Shown: piece by piece, positions 1 to 6,773 of the stretch
Layout of the letters: each line of letters begins with the position of its first letter
How positions within the stretch are numbered: position 1 is the first letter of the stretch
Source: an uncultured Oscillospiraceae bacterium
GTDB taxonomy: Bacteria > Bacillota > Clostridia > Oscillospirales > Oscillospiraceae
Direction: 5' to 3'
Length of the DNA: 11,482 nucleotides
Assembly: GCA_934668605.1 (NCBI GenBank)
Contig: CAKUNY010000062.1
Location: forward strand, 1-11,482
Program-made: the position numbers and the translations under genes
Notes under the pieces: model-generated
What the model saw: only the letters and a program-made list of their open reading frames with translations
Database searches by the model: none
What the model was told of the DNA's origin: nothing

Positions 1-134
1 ACGATGACGAACGCGTCAAAGCCCGTGATGATCCCGCGCATCTGAAAGCCGTTGACCAGAAAGACGGTCAGAGGCGTGCGCTCCTTGCGGGCCTGATTGA
101 GAAATGTATCCTGATAGGTTTCGGTACGCTGCAT
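1..134 (-). CDS. hfq: RNA chaperone Hfq (5' part, cut by window edge)
   Basis: The first 44 codons of an Hfq protein are present; the rest lies beyond the left edge. The visible sequence includes [14 protein letters not shown] and [20 protein letters not shown], the N-terminal helix and Sm1 strands of Hfq. Gln8, Asp9 and Phe11 fall at the same numbers as in the E. coli protein. Hfq forms a cytoplasmic hexameric ring that binds U-rich and A-rich RNA and, in many bacteria, helps small RNAs pair with mRNAs; its role in Gram-positives is usually milder. The ATG is preceded by AAAAGGAGT with good spacing. It is the last visible gene of the operon, 66 bases after miaA, and the miaA-hfq order is conserved across distant bacteria. 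The second Sm motif cannot be checked here. Confidence 0.95.
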   Translation of the reverse strand, partial: MQRTETYQDTFLNQARKERTPLTVFLVNGFQMRGIITGFDAFVI

Positions 135-159
135 AGGTGTGACTCCTTTTCTGTTTTTC

Positions 160-183
160 GCGCCGGTCTGGCGCTTTATTTTT
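160..183 (+). terminator. terminator-like hairpin opposing the operon
   Basis: In the miaA-hfq gap the plus strand reads GCGCC, a five-base loop, GGCGC, then TTTATTTTT. Read in this direction it resembles a short intrinsic terminator. In the operon's own direction the hairpin has no U-tract after it, so it should not stop hfq transcription and would only place a small stem upstream of the hfq ribosome site. A role against antisense transcription is an inference; the stem is only five pairs. Confidence 0.3.
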
Positions 184-200
184 GGAACACACCTATCGTA

Positions 201-1142
201 TCATTTTGCTTGCGCGAAAAAAGGGATATTCGCGCAGGCCTGCTGAAAAACGGCGGAAAAATCCGGTTCGCGCGGCTGTAGGATCCAATGGATCTGCTCG
301 TTTCGCCGCAGCCAGGTGAGCTGCCGCTTGGCGTAGTTGCGCGAGCGCTGCTGGGTAAGCGCGATCGCCGCGTCCAGATCGCCGCCGTTTTCCAAAGCGT
401 CCACAAATTCCTTGTAGCCGATGGCCTGCATGGCCGTGGCCGTGGGGGGAACGCCGGAGGAAAGAAGCGCGCGGATCTCGTCAAGTAATCCCGCTTCCAG
501 CATTTTTTCGACGCGAAGATCGATGCGGTCATATAGATCCTGCCGGTTTTCAAATGACAGGCCGAGCCAGACGGCTTCGTGCCTGGGCGGCAGAAGCTTC
601 GTTTTCCGGTTGTGCTCGGAGATCGTTTCGCCGGTCTCTAAGTATACTTCCAGCGCGCGGATGATGCGCCGCCGGTCAGACGGATGAAGCCGCGCGCCGG
701 CTTCCGGGTCGACCGCTTTGAGCCGCGCGAGAAGGGGCTCGATGCCGGTTTCTTCGGCCTTCTGCTCCAATTTTTCGCGCACCCCGGTGGAAGGACACGG
801 GGCAAACGTGCGGCCGAGAAGCAGACTGTCGGCGTACAGCCCCGTGCCGCCGCAGACGATACAAGCCTTGCCGCGCGACAGGATATCCTGCAAGATGGGC
901 TCGGCGAGGTCGACGTATTTTCCGACGGAAAAATCCTCCCGGGGATCTGCCATGCCGATCATATGGTGCGGCACGCCCTGCATTTCATCGCGCGTTGGGG
1001 CGGCGGTTCCGATCTCCATGCCGCGGTAGATCTGCATGGAGTCGCACGAGAGCACCTCGCCGTCATATTTTCTGGCCAGCTCGACGGCAAGCCGCGTTTT
1101 GCCCGAGGCCGTCGGCCCCGCGACGCAGATGATTTTCTCCAA
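201..1142 (-). CDS. miaA: tRNA dimethylallyltransferase MiaA
   Basis: MiaA transfers the dimethylallyl group from DMAPP to N6 of A37 in tRNAs that read codons starting with U, giving i6A37. The 313-residue protein is full length for the family. The P-loop GPTASGKT is at residues 9-16, followed by the family motif CDSMQIYRGMEIGTAAP (33-49) with the conserved Asp34. Then come GVPHHMIG, the nucleotide-binding VCGGTGLY, QAIGYKEF and the C-terminal RNYAKRQLTWLRR. The start is taken as TTG at 1142, because AAAGGAGG lies eight bases upstream and the P-loop then falls at its usual distance from the N-terminus; the nearby ATG is out of frame. It begins 39 bases after mutL and shares the operon with miaB, which acts next on the same base. 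Confidence 0.97.
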   Translation of the reverse strand: MEKIICVAGPTASGKTRLAVELARKYDGEVLSCDSMQIYRGMEIGTAAPTRDEMQGVPHHMIGMADPREDFSVGKYVDLAEPILQDILSRGKACIVCGGTGLYADSLLLGRTFAPCPSTGVREKLEQKAEETGIEPLLARLKAVDPEAGARLHPSDRRRIIRALEVYLETGETISEHNRKTKLLPPRHEAVWLGLSFENRQDLYDRIDLRVEKMLEAGLLDEIRALLSSGVPPTATAMQAIGYKEFVDALENGGDLDAAIALTQQRSRNYAKRQLTWLRRNEQIHWILQPREPDFSAVFQQACANIPFFAQAK

Positions 1143-1181
1143 ACGGCTTGCCTCCTTTCATGGCCCTGTTTACAAAAGCTC

Positions 1182-3248
1182 TTATGTACGCTTGAACTGC
1201 TTTTCAAGCTCCTTTTTGGTCAGCTCGATGCACACCGGTCTTCCGTGCGGGCAGTATTTGATATCGTCCCGGGAGAGAACCTCGCGAACCAAAGCCTCGC
1301 GCTCTTTAGGCTCGGTGTGCCAGCCGGCTTTGATGGCGGCTTTACAGGCCATCGTGTGAAGAAGATTGTCCCGCAAATCCGCCTGCGACGGGCGCTTGCC
1401 GGTGAGAAGGTCTTCGGCGAAGGCCTCTAAGGCCGCGCACGCGTCTTCCTCGGTGAGGTCAGACGGGATCTGGCGCAGCACGAGCTGCAAATCGGAAAAC
1501 TCCGACACGTCGAAGCCGAGCGACTGCAAAAGCGGCAGATTTTCCAATACCGCCTGCGCTTCCGGCTTTGTGAGGTGAACCGGGACGGGCTGCAAGAGAA
1601 GCTGCGGCATGACGGGGTGCTCCTCGGATTTTAATTTCTCGAAGAGGACGCGCTCATGCGCGGCGTGCTTGTCGATGAGAAGAAGGCTTTCGCCCTGCTC
1701 GACTAGAATGTAGGTGTTCATTGTCTCGCCGATGACGCGGAAGGAAACCTCCGGGATGGAAAGCACCTGCTGCGGCTCAGGTTCCGCCGCGGGCATTGCG
1801 CTCGTAGGGGCGGACGACTCTGTCCGCCCGAGTGGGAAGCCGGTTTCTTCCGACGCAGAAGTCGAGTCCGTAGGGGCGGACGACTCTGTCCGCCCAAGCT
1901 GGAAGTCTTCTGGCGCGGACACGACAGGCGCAGGTGCTTTCTCGGGCGCGGGCGCGATGGGCTCCGGCCTTTCGATGACCGGCGCGGGCTCCGGCGCTTT
2001 TCCGGTGCGCTCGGGCACCTGCACGGGAGAAGACAGCGCGGCGGAGAGAAATGACGGCTCGTCGACGAAGACGGAAACGGGCTTTGCCGCCGGGCGGGCG
2101 GGCTTTTCAAAGGGGTTTTCCTCGGCGGCCGATGCCGTGCGGCGGAATTCCTCAGCCGTTTTGTGCTGAAAGAAGTCCTTTTTGGGTACGGGAGAACCCG
2201 CCGAAACGCCGCCCGCGATCGCGTCCTGCCGGGATTTCGGCAGCTGGACGGCGGGACGCCCCGGGGCTTTGCTGAGCGCCGAAAGAACCGCGTAATGTAC
2301 CGCGTCAAATGCGCCGCGCTCGGATAAAAATTTGACCTCGGTTTTCGCCGGGTGGACATTTACATCCACCGCCTGCACGGGAAGGTCGATCTCCAGCACG
2401 CAGACCGGGAACCGCCCGACCATGAGCTGGTTTTTATACGCCTCCTCCAGGGCGGCAGATAACATCCGGGACTTGATAAACCGGGAATTGACGAAAAAGT
2501 ACTGATACGAGCGGTTGCCGCGCGTACAGGTGGGCTTGGTCACAAACCCGCGCACGGTGAACTGCTCCCACGAGCCCTTGACCTCGATCATGCTGTTCGC
2601 GATCTCGCGGCCAAAGACGGTGTAGATCGCGGCCATGCGGTCGCCGGAGCCGGCAGTCGAAAGCTGCTCCTGTCCGTCCTTTAAAAACCGGAAGGCAATT
2701 TCGGGATGCGCCAAGGCCTGCTGCTGCACGACGAGAAAGACGGCGGAGGCCTCCGCCTGATCGGATTTCATGAACTTCATGCGCGCGGGCGTGTTATAAA
2801 ACAGGTCGCGCACGAGGATCGTCGTCCCCTCTGGGCAGCCCGCGGGCGCTTCCTGCGTGATCTGCCCCGCGTCTAAGTGAAGGCTCACGCCGGGGGTATC
2901 GGCGGCCTTGGTCAGCAGATCGATCCGGCTGACGGCGGAAATCGCGGCCAGAGCCTCGCCCCGGAAGCCGAGGGTCGAGATGGCGGCAAGATCGTCTTTA
3001 TTTCGGATTTTGCTTGTTGCGTGGCGCAAAAACGCCGTGCGCGCGTCCTCGGGTGACATACCGCAGCCGTTATCTGAAATGCGGATGAAGGTCATGCCGC
3101 CGTTCTGGATTTCGACGGTAACGCGCGCTGCGCCCGCGTCGATGGCGTTTTCCACCAGCTCCTTGACAACGGAAGCCGGCCGCTCGACCACCTCGCCGGC
3201 GGCGATCAGATCCGCGACATGGCGGCTGAGCTGGACAATTTTCGGCAT
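1182..3248 (-). CDS. mutL: DNA mismatch repair protein MutL (endonuclease type)
   Basis: MutL couples mismatch recognition by MutS to strand incision. The N-terminal GHKL ATPase has VVKELVENAIDAGA (catalytic Glu30, Asn34), DNGCGM (59-64) and GFRGEAL (94-100). A Pro/Ala/Glu-rich, probably disordered linker covers roughly residues 345-500. The C-terminal dimerisation domain keeps the nuclease motifs of MutH-independent MutLs: DKHAAHERVLFE (526-537, Lys where DQHA is standard), ACKAAIKA (about 634-641) and CPHGRP (666-671). This predicts a metal-dependent nicking activity. The length, 688 residues, is normal. The ribosome site AGGAGG directly follows the stop codon of the upstream protease gene (TAAAGGAGG), which suggests translational coupling. 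Oddity: two identical hairpin repeats are read in frame in the linker, encoding GRTESSAPT at residues 452-460 and 474-482. Confidence 0.97.
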   Translation of the reverse strand: MPKIVQLSRHVADLIAAGEVVERPASVVKELVENAIDAGAARVTVEIQNGGMTFIRISDNGCGMSPEDARTAFLRHATSKIRNKDDLAAISTLGFRGEALAAISAVSRIDLLTKAADTPGVSLHLDAGQITQEAPAGCPEGTTILVRDLFYNTPARMKFMKSDQAEASAVFLVVQQQALAHPEIAFRFLKDGQEQLSTAGSGDRMAAIYTVFGREIANSMIEVKGSWEQFTVRGFVTKPTCTRGNRSYQYFFVNSRFIKSRMLSAALEEAYKNQLMVGRFPVCVLEIDLPVQAVDVNVHPAKTEVKFLSERGAFDAVHYAVLSALSKAPGRPAVQLPKSRQDAIAGGVSAGSPVPKKDFFQHKTAEEFRRTASAAEENPFEKPARPAAKPVSVFVDEPSFLSAALSSPVQVPERTGKAPEPAPVIERPEPIAPAPEKAPAPVVSAPEDFQLGRTESSAPTDSTSASEETGFPLGRTESSAPTSAMPAAEPEPQQVLSIPEVSFRVIGETMNTYILVEQGESLLLIDKHAAHERVLFEKLKSEEHPVMPQLLLQPVPVHLTKPEAQAVLENLPLLQSLGFDVSEFSDLQLVLRQIPSDLTEEDACAALEAFAEDLLTGKRPSQADLRDNLLHTMACKAAIKAGWHTEPKEREALVREVLSRDDIKYCPHGRPVCIELTKKELEKQFKRT
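1803..1829. repeat. palindromic repeat copy A inside mutL
   Basis: A 27-bp repeat identical to the copy at 1869-1895. It starts CGTAGGGG and contains a perfect hairpin, GGGCGGAC and GTCCGCCC around a six-base loop. It is followed by GAGTGGGAAGC, which resembles the CGTTGGGAAGC tail of the element at 6619. On the coding strand it supplies residues 474-482 (GRTESSAPT) of MutL. Confidence 0.8.
1869..1895. repeat. palindromic repeat copy B inside mutL
   Basis: The second identical 27-bp copy, exactly 66 bp (22 codons) from copy A and in the same orientation and reading frame. It supplies MutL residues 452-460. The sequence after it (AAGCTGGAAG) is a weaker match to the tail of copy A. Partial similarity continues through the 39-bp interval, so either a tandem duplication or two separate insertions is possible. 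Confidence 0.8.
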
Positions 3249-3259
3249 GGGAACCTCCT

Positions 3260-3961
3260 TTACGAAAGGGTCAGAAGACCGAAGGACATGGCGTTGATGA
3301 GTGCGTGAAGCGTGATGGGCGCCCAGATGGTGCCGCCCTTTTCATAGACCCACGCAAGCGCGACGGACGCCGGGATATAGGGAAGGCAGCTGAGCAAAAT
3401 GGACACGAAGGGATAGAGTCCAAAGTACTGCCAGTTGTGCATGAGGGTAAAAAGAAGCGCGGAGACGATGTAGGCAAGGACTCTAGAGGCCGGGCGGATG
3501 GTTCCGAAGACCACGCCGCGAACCAAGGTTTCTTCGATCACGGGCGCGAAGACGACGCTGACGGCCAGCATCACGTACCGGTTTTCAAAGATCAGACCGC
3601 TTACCGTCTCATTATTATAGATCGTGACCTGACCGGCCAAAAGGCGCTCGAGCGCCTGCACCGCCCAGGTGCCCGCGTAGTAAAGCGCGAAGCCTAAAAT
3701 CAGCGCCTGCACGAAATTCCAGAAGCCGGAGCCGAAAAAGCGCTGCAATAAAAAATTGCGGAACACGAGCAGCACGAACAGCAAATTGATCGAGAAATAG
3801 ATGATGTTGATCGTCAGCGCCGTGAGGCTCAAATGTAAGACTGCCGCGAGATATTGAATGCCCGCGCTCAGCAGCACCAGATAAAACGGCAGATAGCACC
3901 ATCCGGCGATGGCCTCGGCGCGCGAGAGACTGCGGCCAAGCGAGTAATAGGGTTTTGCCAT
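3260..3961 (-). CDS. CPBP-family intramembrane protease
   Basis: A 233-residue polytopic membrane protein with the three signatures of the CPBP (CAAX protease/bacteriocin-processing, Rce1-like) family: EETLVRG with Glu143, Glu144 and Arg148; FTLMH with His175; and HALIN with His219 and Asn223. Several hydrophobic segments are evident, at about 22-41, 47-68, 82-100, 128-142, 160-175, 185-205 and 213-230. Family members are intramembrane glutamic or metal-assisted endopeptidases, but the substrate cannot be read from the sequence. The ATG has AAAGGAG eight bases upstream. The gene starts 22 bases after mutS and its stop codon abuts the mutL ribosome site, so it is locked into the mismatch-repair transcript. 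No link to DNA repair is known for the family; it may simply be carried along. Confidence 0.92.
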   Translation of the reverse strand: MAKPYYSLGRSLSRAEAIAGWCYLPFYLVLLSAGIQYLAAVLHLSLTALTINIIYFSINLLFVLLVFRNFLLQRFFGSGFWNFVQALILGFALYYAGTWAVQALERLLAGQVTIYNNETVSGLIFENRYVMLAVSVVFAPVIEETLVRGVVFGTIRPASRVLAYIVSALLFTLMHNWQYFGLYPFVSILLSCLPYIPASVALAWVYEKGGTIWAPITLHALINAMSFGLLTLS

Positions 3962-3983
3962 GCACGGCGCTCCTTTCAGAGAA

Positions 3984-6584
3984 TCAAAGTAGCTGCTTGA
4001 GCTGATAGAGAACGTTCATCGCCTCGATGGGCGTGAGGGTTTCGACGTTGATGGCGGAAAGCTTTTCGCGAATCTCGTCCGCCTGCAAGTCCAGGAGGCT
4101 CACCTGATCGGACGATTGCTTCTGCGCGGTGGGCGCTTTCGGCGCGCCGGATTCCAGCTCCTTGAGAACCGCTCTTGCCCGCGCGATGAGCTTGTCGGGA
4201 AGACCGGCCAATTTCGCAACCTCGACGCCGTAGCTGTCGTCTGCCGCGCCGGGGACGATTTTGCGCAGGAAGATCATTTCGCCCTGCCGCTTCTTGACGG
4301 CGATGTTGAAGTTCCGGATTTCGGGGATCTCCTGCTGCATCGAGGTCAGCTCGTGGTAGTGCGTGGCAAAGAGCGTCTTCGCGCCGAGCTTTTTGGCATC
4401 GACCGCGTACTCGAGTACCGCCTTCGCGATCGCCATGCCGTCGAAGGTCGACGTGCCGCGCCCGATTTCGTCTAAGATGAGAAGCGAGCGGGGCGTTGCG
4501 TTTTTGAGAATGTCCGCCACCTCGTTCATTTCCACCATGAACGTCGACTGGCCGGAGGCCAGATCGTCGGATGCGCCGATGCGGGTAAAGAGCTTATCGA
4601 CAATGCCGATACGAGCCGAGCTCGCCGGGACGAAGCTTCCCATCTGCGCCATGAGAACGATCAGCGCGACCTGACGCATATAGGTCGATTTACCGGCCAT
4701 ATTGGGGCCTGTGATGATGGCGGCCTTGCAGCCGTCTGCGCCGAGAACGGTGTCGTTCGGGACGAAGAGCGTGTTTTTGAGCATCTGCTCGACCACGGGG
4801 TGGCGGCCTTGGGTGATGCGGATCTCGCCGGAGAGGTCGACCTCGGGGCGGCAGTAGTGGTTATGGACCGCCGTATGCGCAAAGCTGCAAAGAACGTCCA
4901 GACTGGCGATGGCCTGCGCGGTTTTCTGTACGCGCTGGGACTGCTCGGAGATTCTGGTGCGAAGCTGGGTGAAAATCTCGTATTCGAGCGAGACAATGCG
5001 GTCCTTCGCGCCCAGGATGGTCGACTCGAGTTCCTTTAATTCCTGCGTGATGTAGCGCTCACCGGTAGAGAGCGTCTGCTTGCGGATGTAGTGGTCGGGG
5101 ACGAGGTTCAGCTGTCCCTTGGCGACCTCGATATAGTAGCCAAACACGCGGTTATAGCCCACGCGGAGGTTCCGGATGCCGGTTGCCTCCTTTTCGCGCG
5201 CTTCGATGGCGGTGAGCATGCCGGTGCCGCCGCTTTGAATTTCGCGGAGCTTGTCGAGCTCTTCATTCGCCCCGTCTCTTATCATGCCGCCCTCGCGCAG
5301 AACGAAGGGAGGATCGTCCACGATGGTCTTTTCGATGGCCTCCTTGAGGTCTTGCAGCGGGTCGAGCTGGTCGTAAATTTCCTGTAAGAGGGGAGACGTG
5401 AGCGCTTCGAGGCGGTCGTGGATCGCGGGAAGCGTCGCCGCGCCAAGGCTCAGGGCGACAAGGTCACGGCAGTTTGCCGTGCCGGTCACAATGCGCGCCA
5501 TGACGCGCTCGTAGTCAGACACCTCGCGAAGAGACAGCCGCAGCTCCTCGCGGTCGATCGTCTTGTCCGCAAGCTCCTGTACAGCTGTCAGCCGCTTCCC
5601 GATTTTTGCGGGACTAAGCAGCGGCCGCTCCATCCACGACCGGAGAAGCCGTCCGCCCATCGCGGTTTTCGTCTGATCGAGCACGCCGAGTAAGCTTCCC
5701 TTTTTCTCCTTCGAGCGCATCGTCTCGGTGAGCTCCAGATTGCGCCTTGCAGTTAAGTCCAGCCCCATGAACTTGCCCGCGACGTAAAAGTCCAGCGCGC
5801 GGATGTGGGGAAGGTCGTTTTTCTGCGCGTCCCGGAGGGCGCACAACAAAGCGCCCGCGGCAATGACGACCTCGTCGTGTCCGGTGAGGCCGAGCACCTC
5901 CTGCGTTTTTTCAAACTGCGACTCGACGGCGGCTTTGCAGAGACTCAAATCAAACTGGTGCTCGCGGCTCCTGCCCATGCAGCAGCCAAGGCGGGAGCCT
6001 GCGACGGCTTTGATCTCGTCGGACGTTTCCGCGTCTCCGCCGAGCAGGAGCTCTGTCGGGCTGAAGCTTCCGAGTTCGTTGCATACGGCCTCCGCGGCAT
6101 CACTGCCGGAGAAGACGGTTGCGCTGAACGCGCCGGTCGAGATATCGCAGAAAGCCGCGCCATAGGCTCCGTTTTCGCCGTAGACGCAGGCGTAATAATT
6201 GTTTTTCGATTCGTCCAGCATCGAACTCTCGGTCACGGTGCCGGGGGTCACGATGCGGATGATGTCGCGCTTCACGAGGCCCTTAGCGAGCGCCGGGTCT
6301 TCCATCTGCTCGCAGATGGCGACCTTGTAGCCCTTCTGAACAAGACGCGCGATATAGCTTTCGGAGGAATGGAACGGCACGCCGCACATGGGGACCTTGT
6401 CCTCAGGCGCTTTGTCTTTGGCGTGGTCGCGGCTGGTGAGCGTGAGGTCCAGTTCGCGGGAGGCGATGCGCGCGTCCTCGTCGAACATTTCATAGAAATC
6501 GCCCAAGCGGAAAAAGAGAATGCAGTCGGGATTCCGCTCCTTGACGGTGCGGTACTGCTGCATCATGGGCGTGAGCTCAGCCAT
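3984..6584 (-). CDS. mutS: DNA mismatch repair protein MutS
   Basis: MutS scans DNA as a dimer, binds base mismatches and small loops, and recruits MutL on ATP binding. This 866-residue protein is full length. The mismatch-reading motif GDFYEMF is at 28-34 (Phe30 stacks on the mispair, with Glu32). The connector, lever and clamp regions follow, then the ABC-type ATPase: Walker A GPNMAGKST (626-634), the STFMVEMNEVADIL signature (680-693), Walker B LLILDEIGRGTSTFDG (701-716) and FATHYHE (739-745). Near the C-terminus QVSLLDL resembles a beta-clamp-binding motif, followed by the helical dimerisation tail. The ATG has GGAGG seven bases upstream. It lies in the operon after miaB, with a 189-base gap largely filled by the palindromic element at 6619-6725. 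Confidence 0.98.
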   Translation of the reverse strand: MAELTPMMQQYRTVKERNPDCILFFRLGDFYEMFDEDARIASRELDLTLTSRDHAKDKAPEDKVPMCGVPFHSSESYIARLVQKGYKVAICEQMEDPALAKGLVKRDIIRIVTPGTVTESSMLDESKNNYYACVYGENGAYGAAFCDISTGAFSATVFSGSDAAEAVCNELGSFSPTELLLGGDAETSDEIKAVAGSRLGCCMGRSREHQFDLSLCKAAVESQFEKTQEVLGLTGHDEVVIAAGALLCALRDAQKNDLPHIRALDFYVAGKFMGLDLTARRNLELTETMRSKEKKGSLLGVLDQTKTAMGGRLLRSWMERPLLSPAKIGKRLTAVQELADKTIDREELRLSLREVSDYERVMARIVTGTANCRDLVALSLGAATLPAIHDRLEALTSPLLQEIYDQLDPLQDLKEAIEKTIVDDPPFVLREGGMIRDGANEELDKLREIQSGGTGMLTAIEAREKEATGIRNLRVGYNRVFGYYIEVAKGQLNLVPDHYIRKQTLSTGERYITQELKELESTILGAKDRIVSLEYEIFTQLRTRISEQSQRVQKTAQAIASLDVLCSFAHTAVHNHYCRPEVDLSGEIRITQGRHPVVEQMLKNTLFVPNDTVLGADGCKAAIITGPNMAGKSTYMRQVALIVLMAQMGSFVPASSARIGIVDKLFTRIGASDDLASGQSTFMVEMNEVADILKNATPRSLLILDEIGRGTSTFDGMAIAKAVLEYAVDAKKLGAKTLFATHYHELTSMQQEIPEIRNFNIAVKKRQGEMIFLRKIVPGAADDSYGVEVAKLAGLPDKLIARARAVLKELESGAPKAPTAQKQSSDQVSLLDLQADEIREKLSAINVETLTPIEAMNVLYQLKQLL

Positions 6585-6618
6585 AGAGATACCTCCGATT
6601 TGTGTTTGGAATTGGATT

Positions 6619-6725
6619 CGTAGGGGCCGATGCCCACATCGGCCCGTTGGGAAGCTGCAAATTCGCCGAAGATTGCCGTAAAAACAGCACGTTCTGCTGG
6701 GGCGATGTGGGCATCGCCCCCTACG
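6619..6725. repeat. 107-bp composite palindromic (MITE-like) element
   Basis: The element begins CGTAGGGG and ends CCCCCTACG. Its 27-bp terminal inverted repeats match at 25 positions. Each terminal repeat is itself a hairpin: GGCCGATG/CATCGGCC around CCCA on the left (6625-6644), and GGGGCGATG/CATCGCCCC around TGGG on the right (6699-6720). The two mismatches between the repeats (6627 against 6717, and 6642 against 6702) are pairing partners, C-G on one side and G-C on the other. The interior holds CGTTGGGAAGCTGC and a small CAGCA/TGCTG hairpin. No transposase is present and no target-site duplication is obvious. It lies inside the operon transcript between miaB and mutS. Confidence 0.8.
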
Positions 6726-6773
6726 CGTAGTTTTGAAAGTTTGCGTGAGGTGTGTTTGCGGTACACAGCAGGG

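Noticed and set aside
684..1430. A 248-codon open frame on the plus strand
   Set aside because: It runs antisense across miaA and the end of mutL, which have clear family motifs; it has no recognisable domain and is a product of GC-rich codon bias.
1803..1895. Two 27-bp palindromic repeats separated by 39 bp, which resembles a CRISPR repeat-spacer unit
   Set aside because: There are only two copies, they lie within the open mutL frame, there is no third unit or leader, and no cas gene is present.
5805..6623. A 272-codon open frame on the plus strand
   Set aside because: It is antisense to the N-terminal half of mutS and shows no domain.
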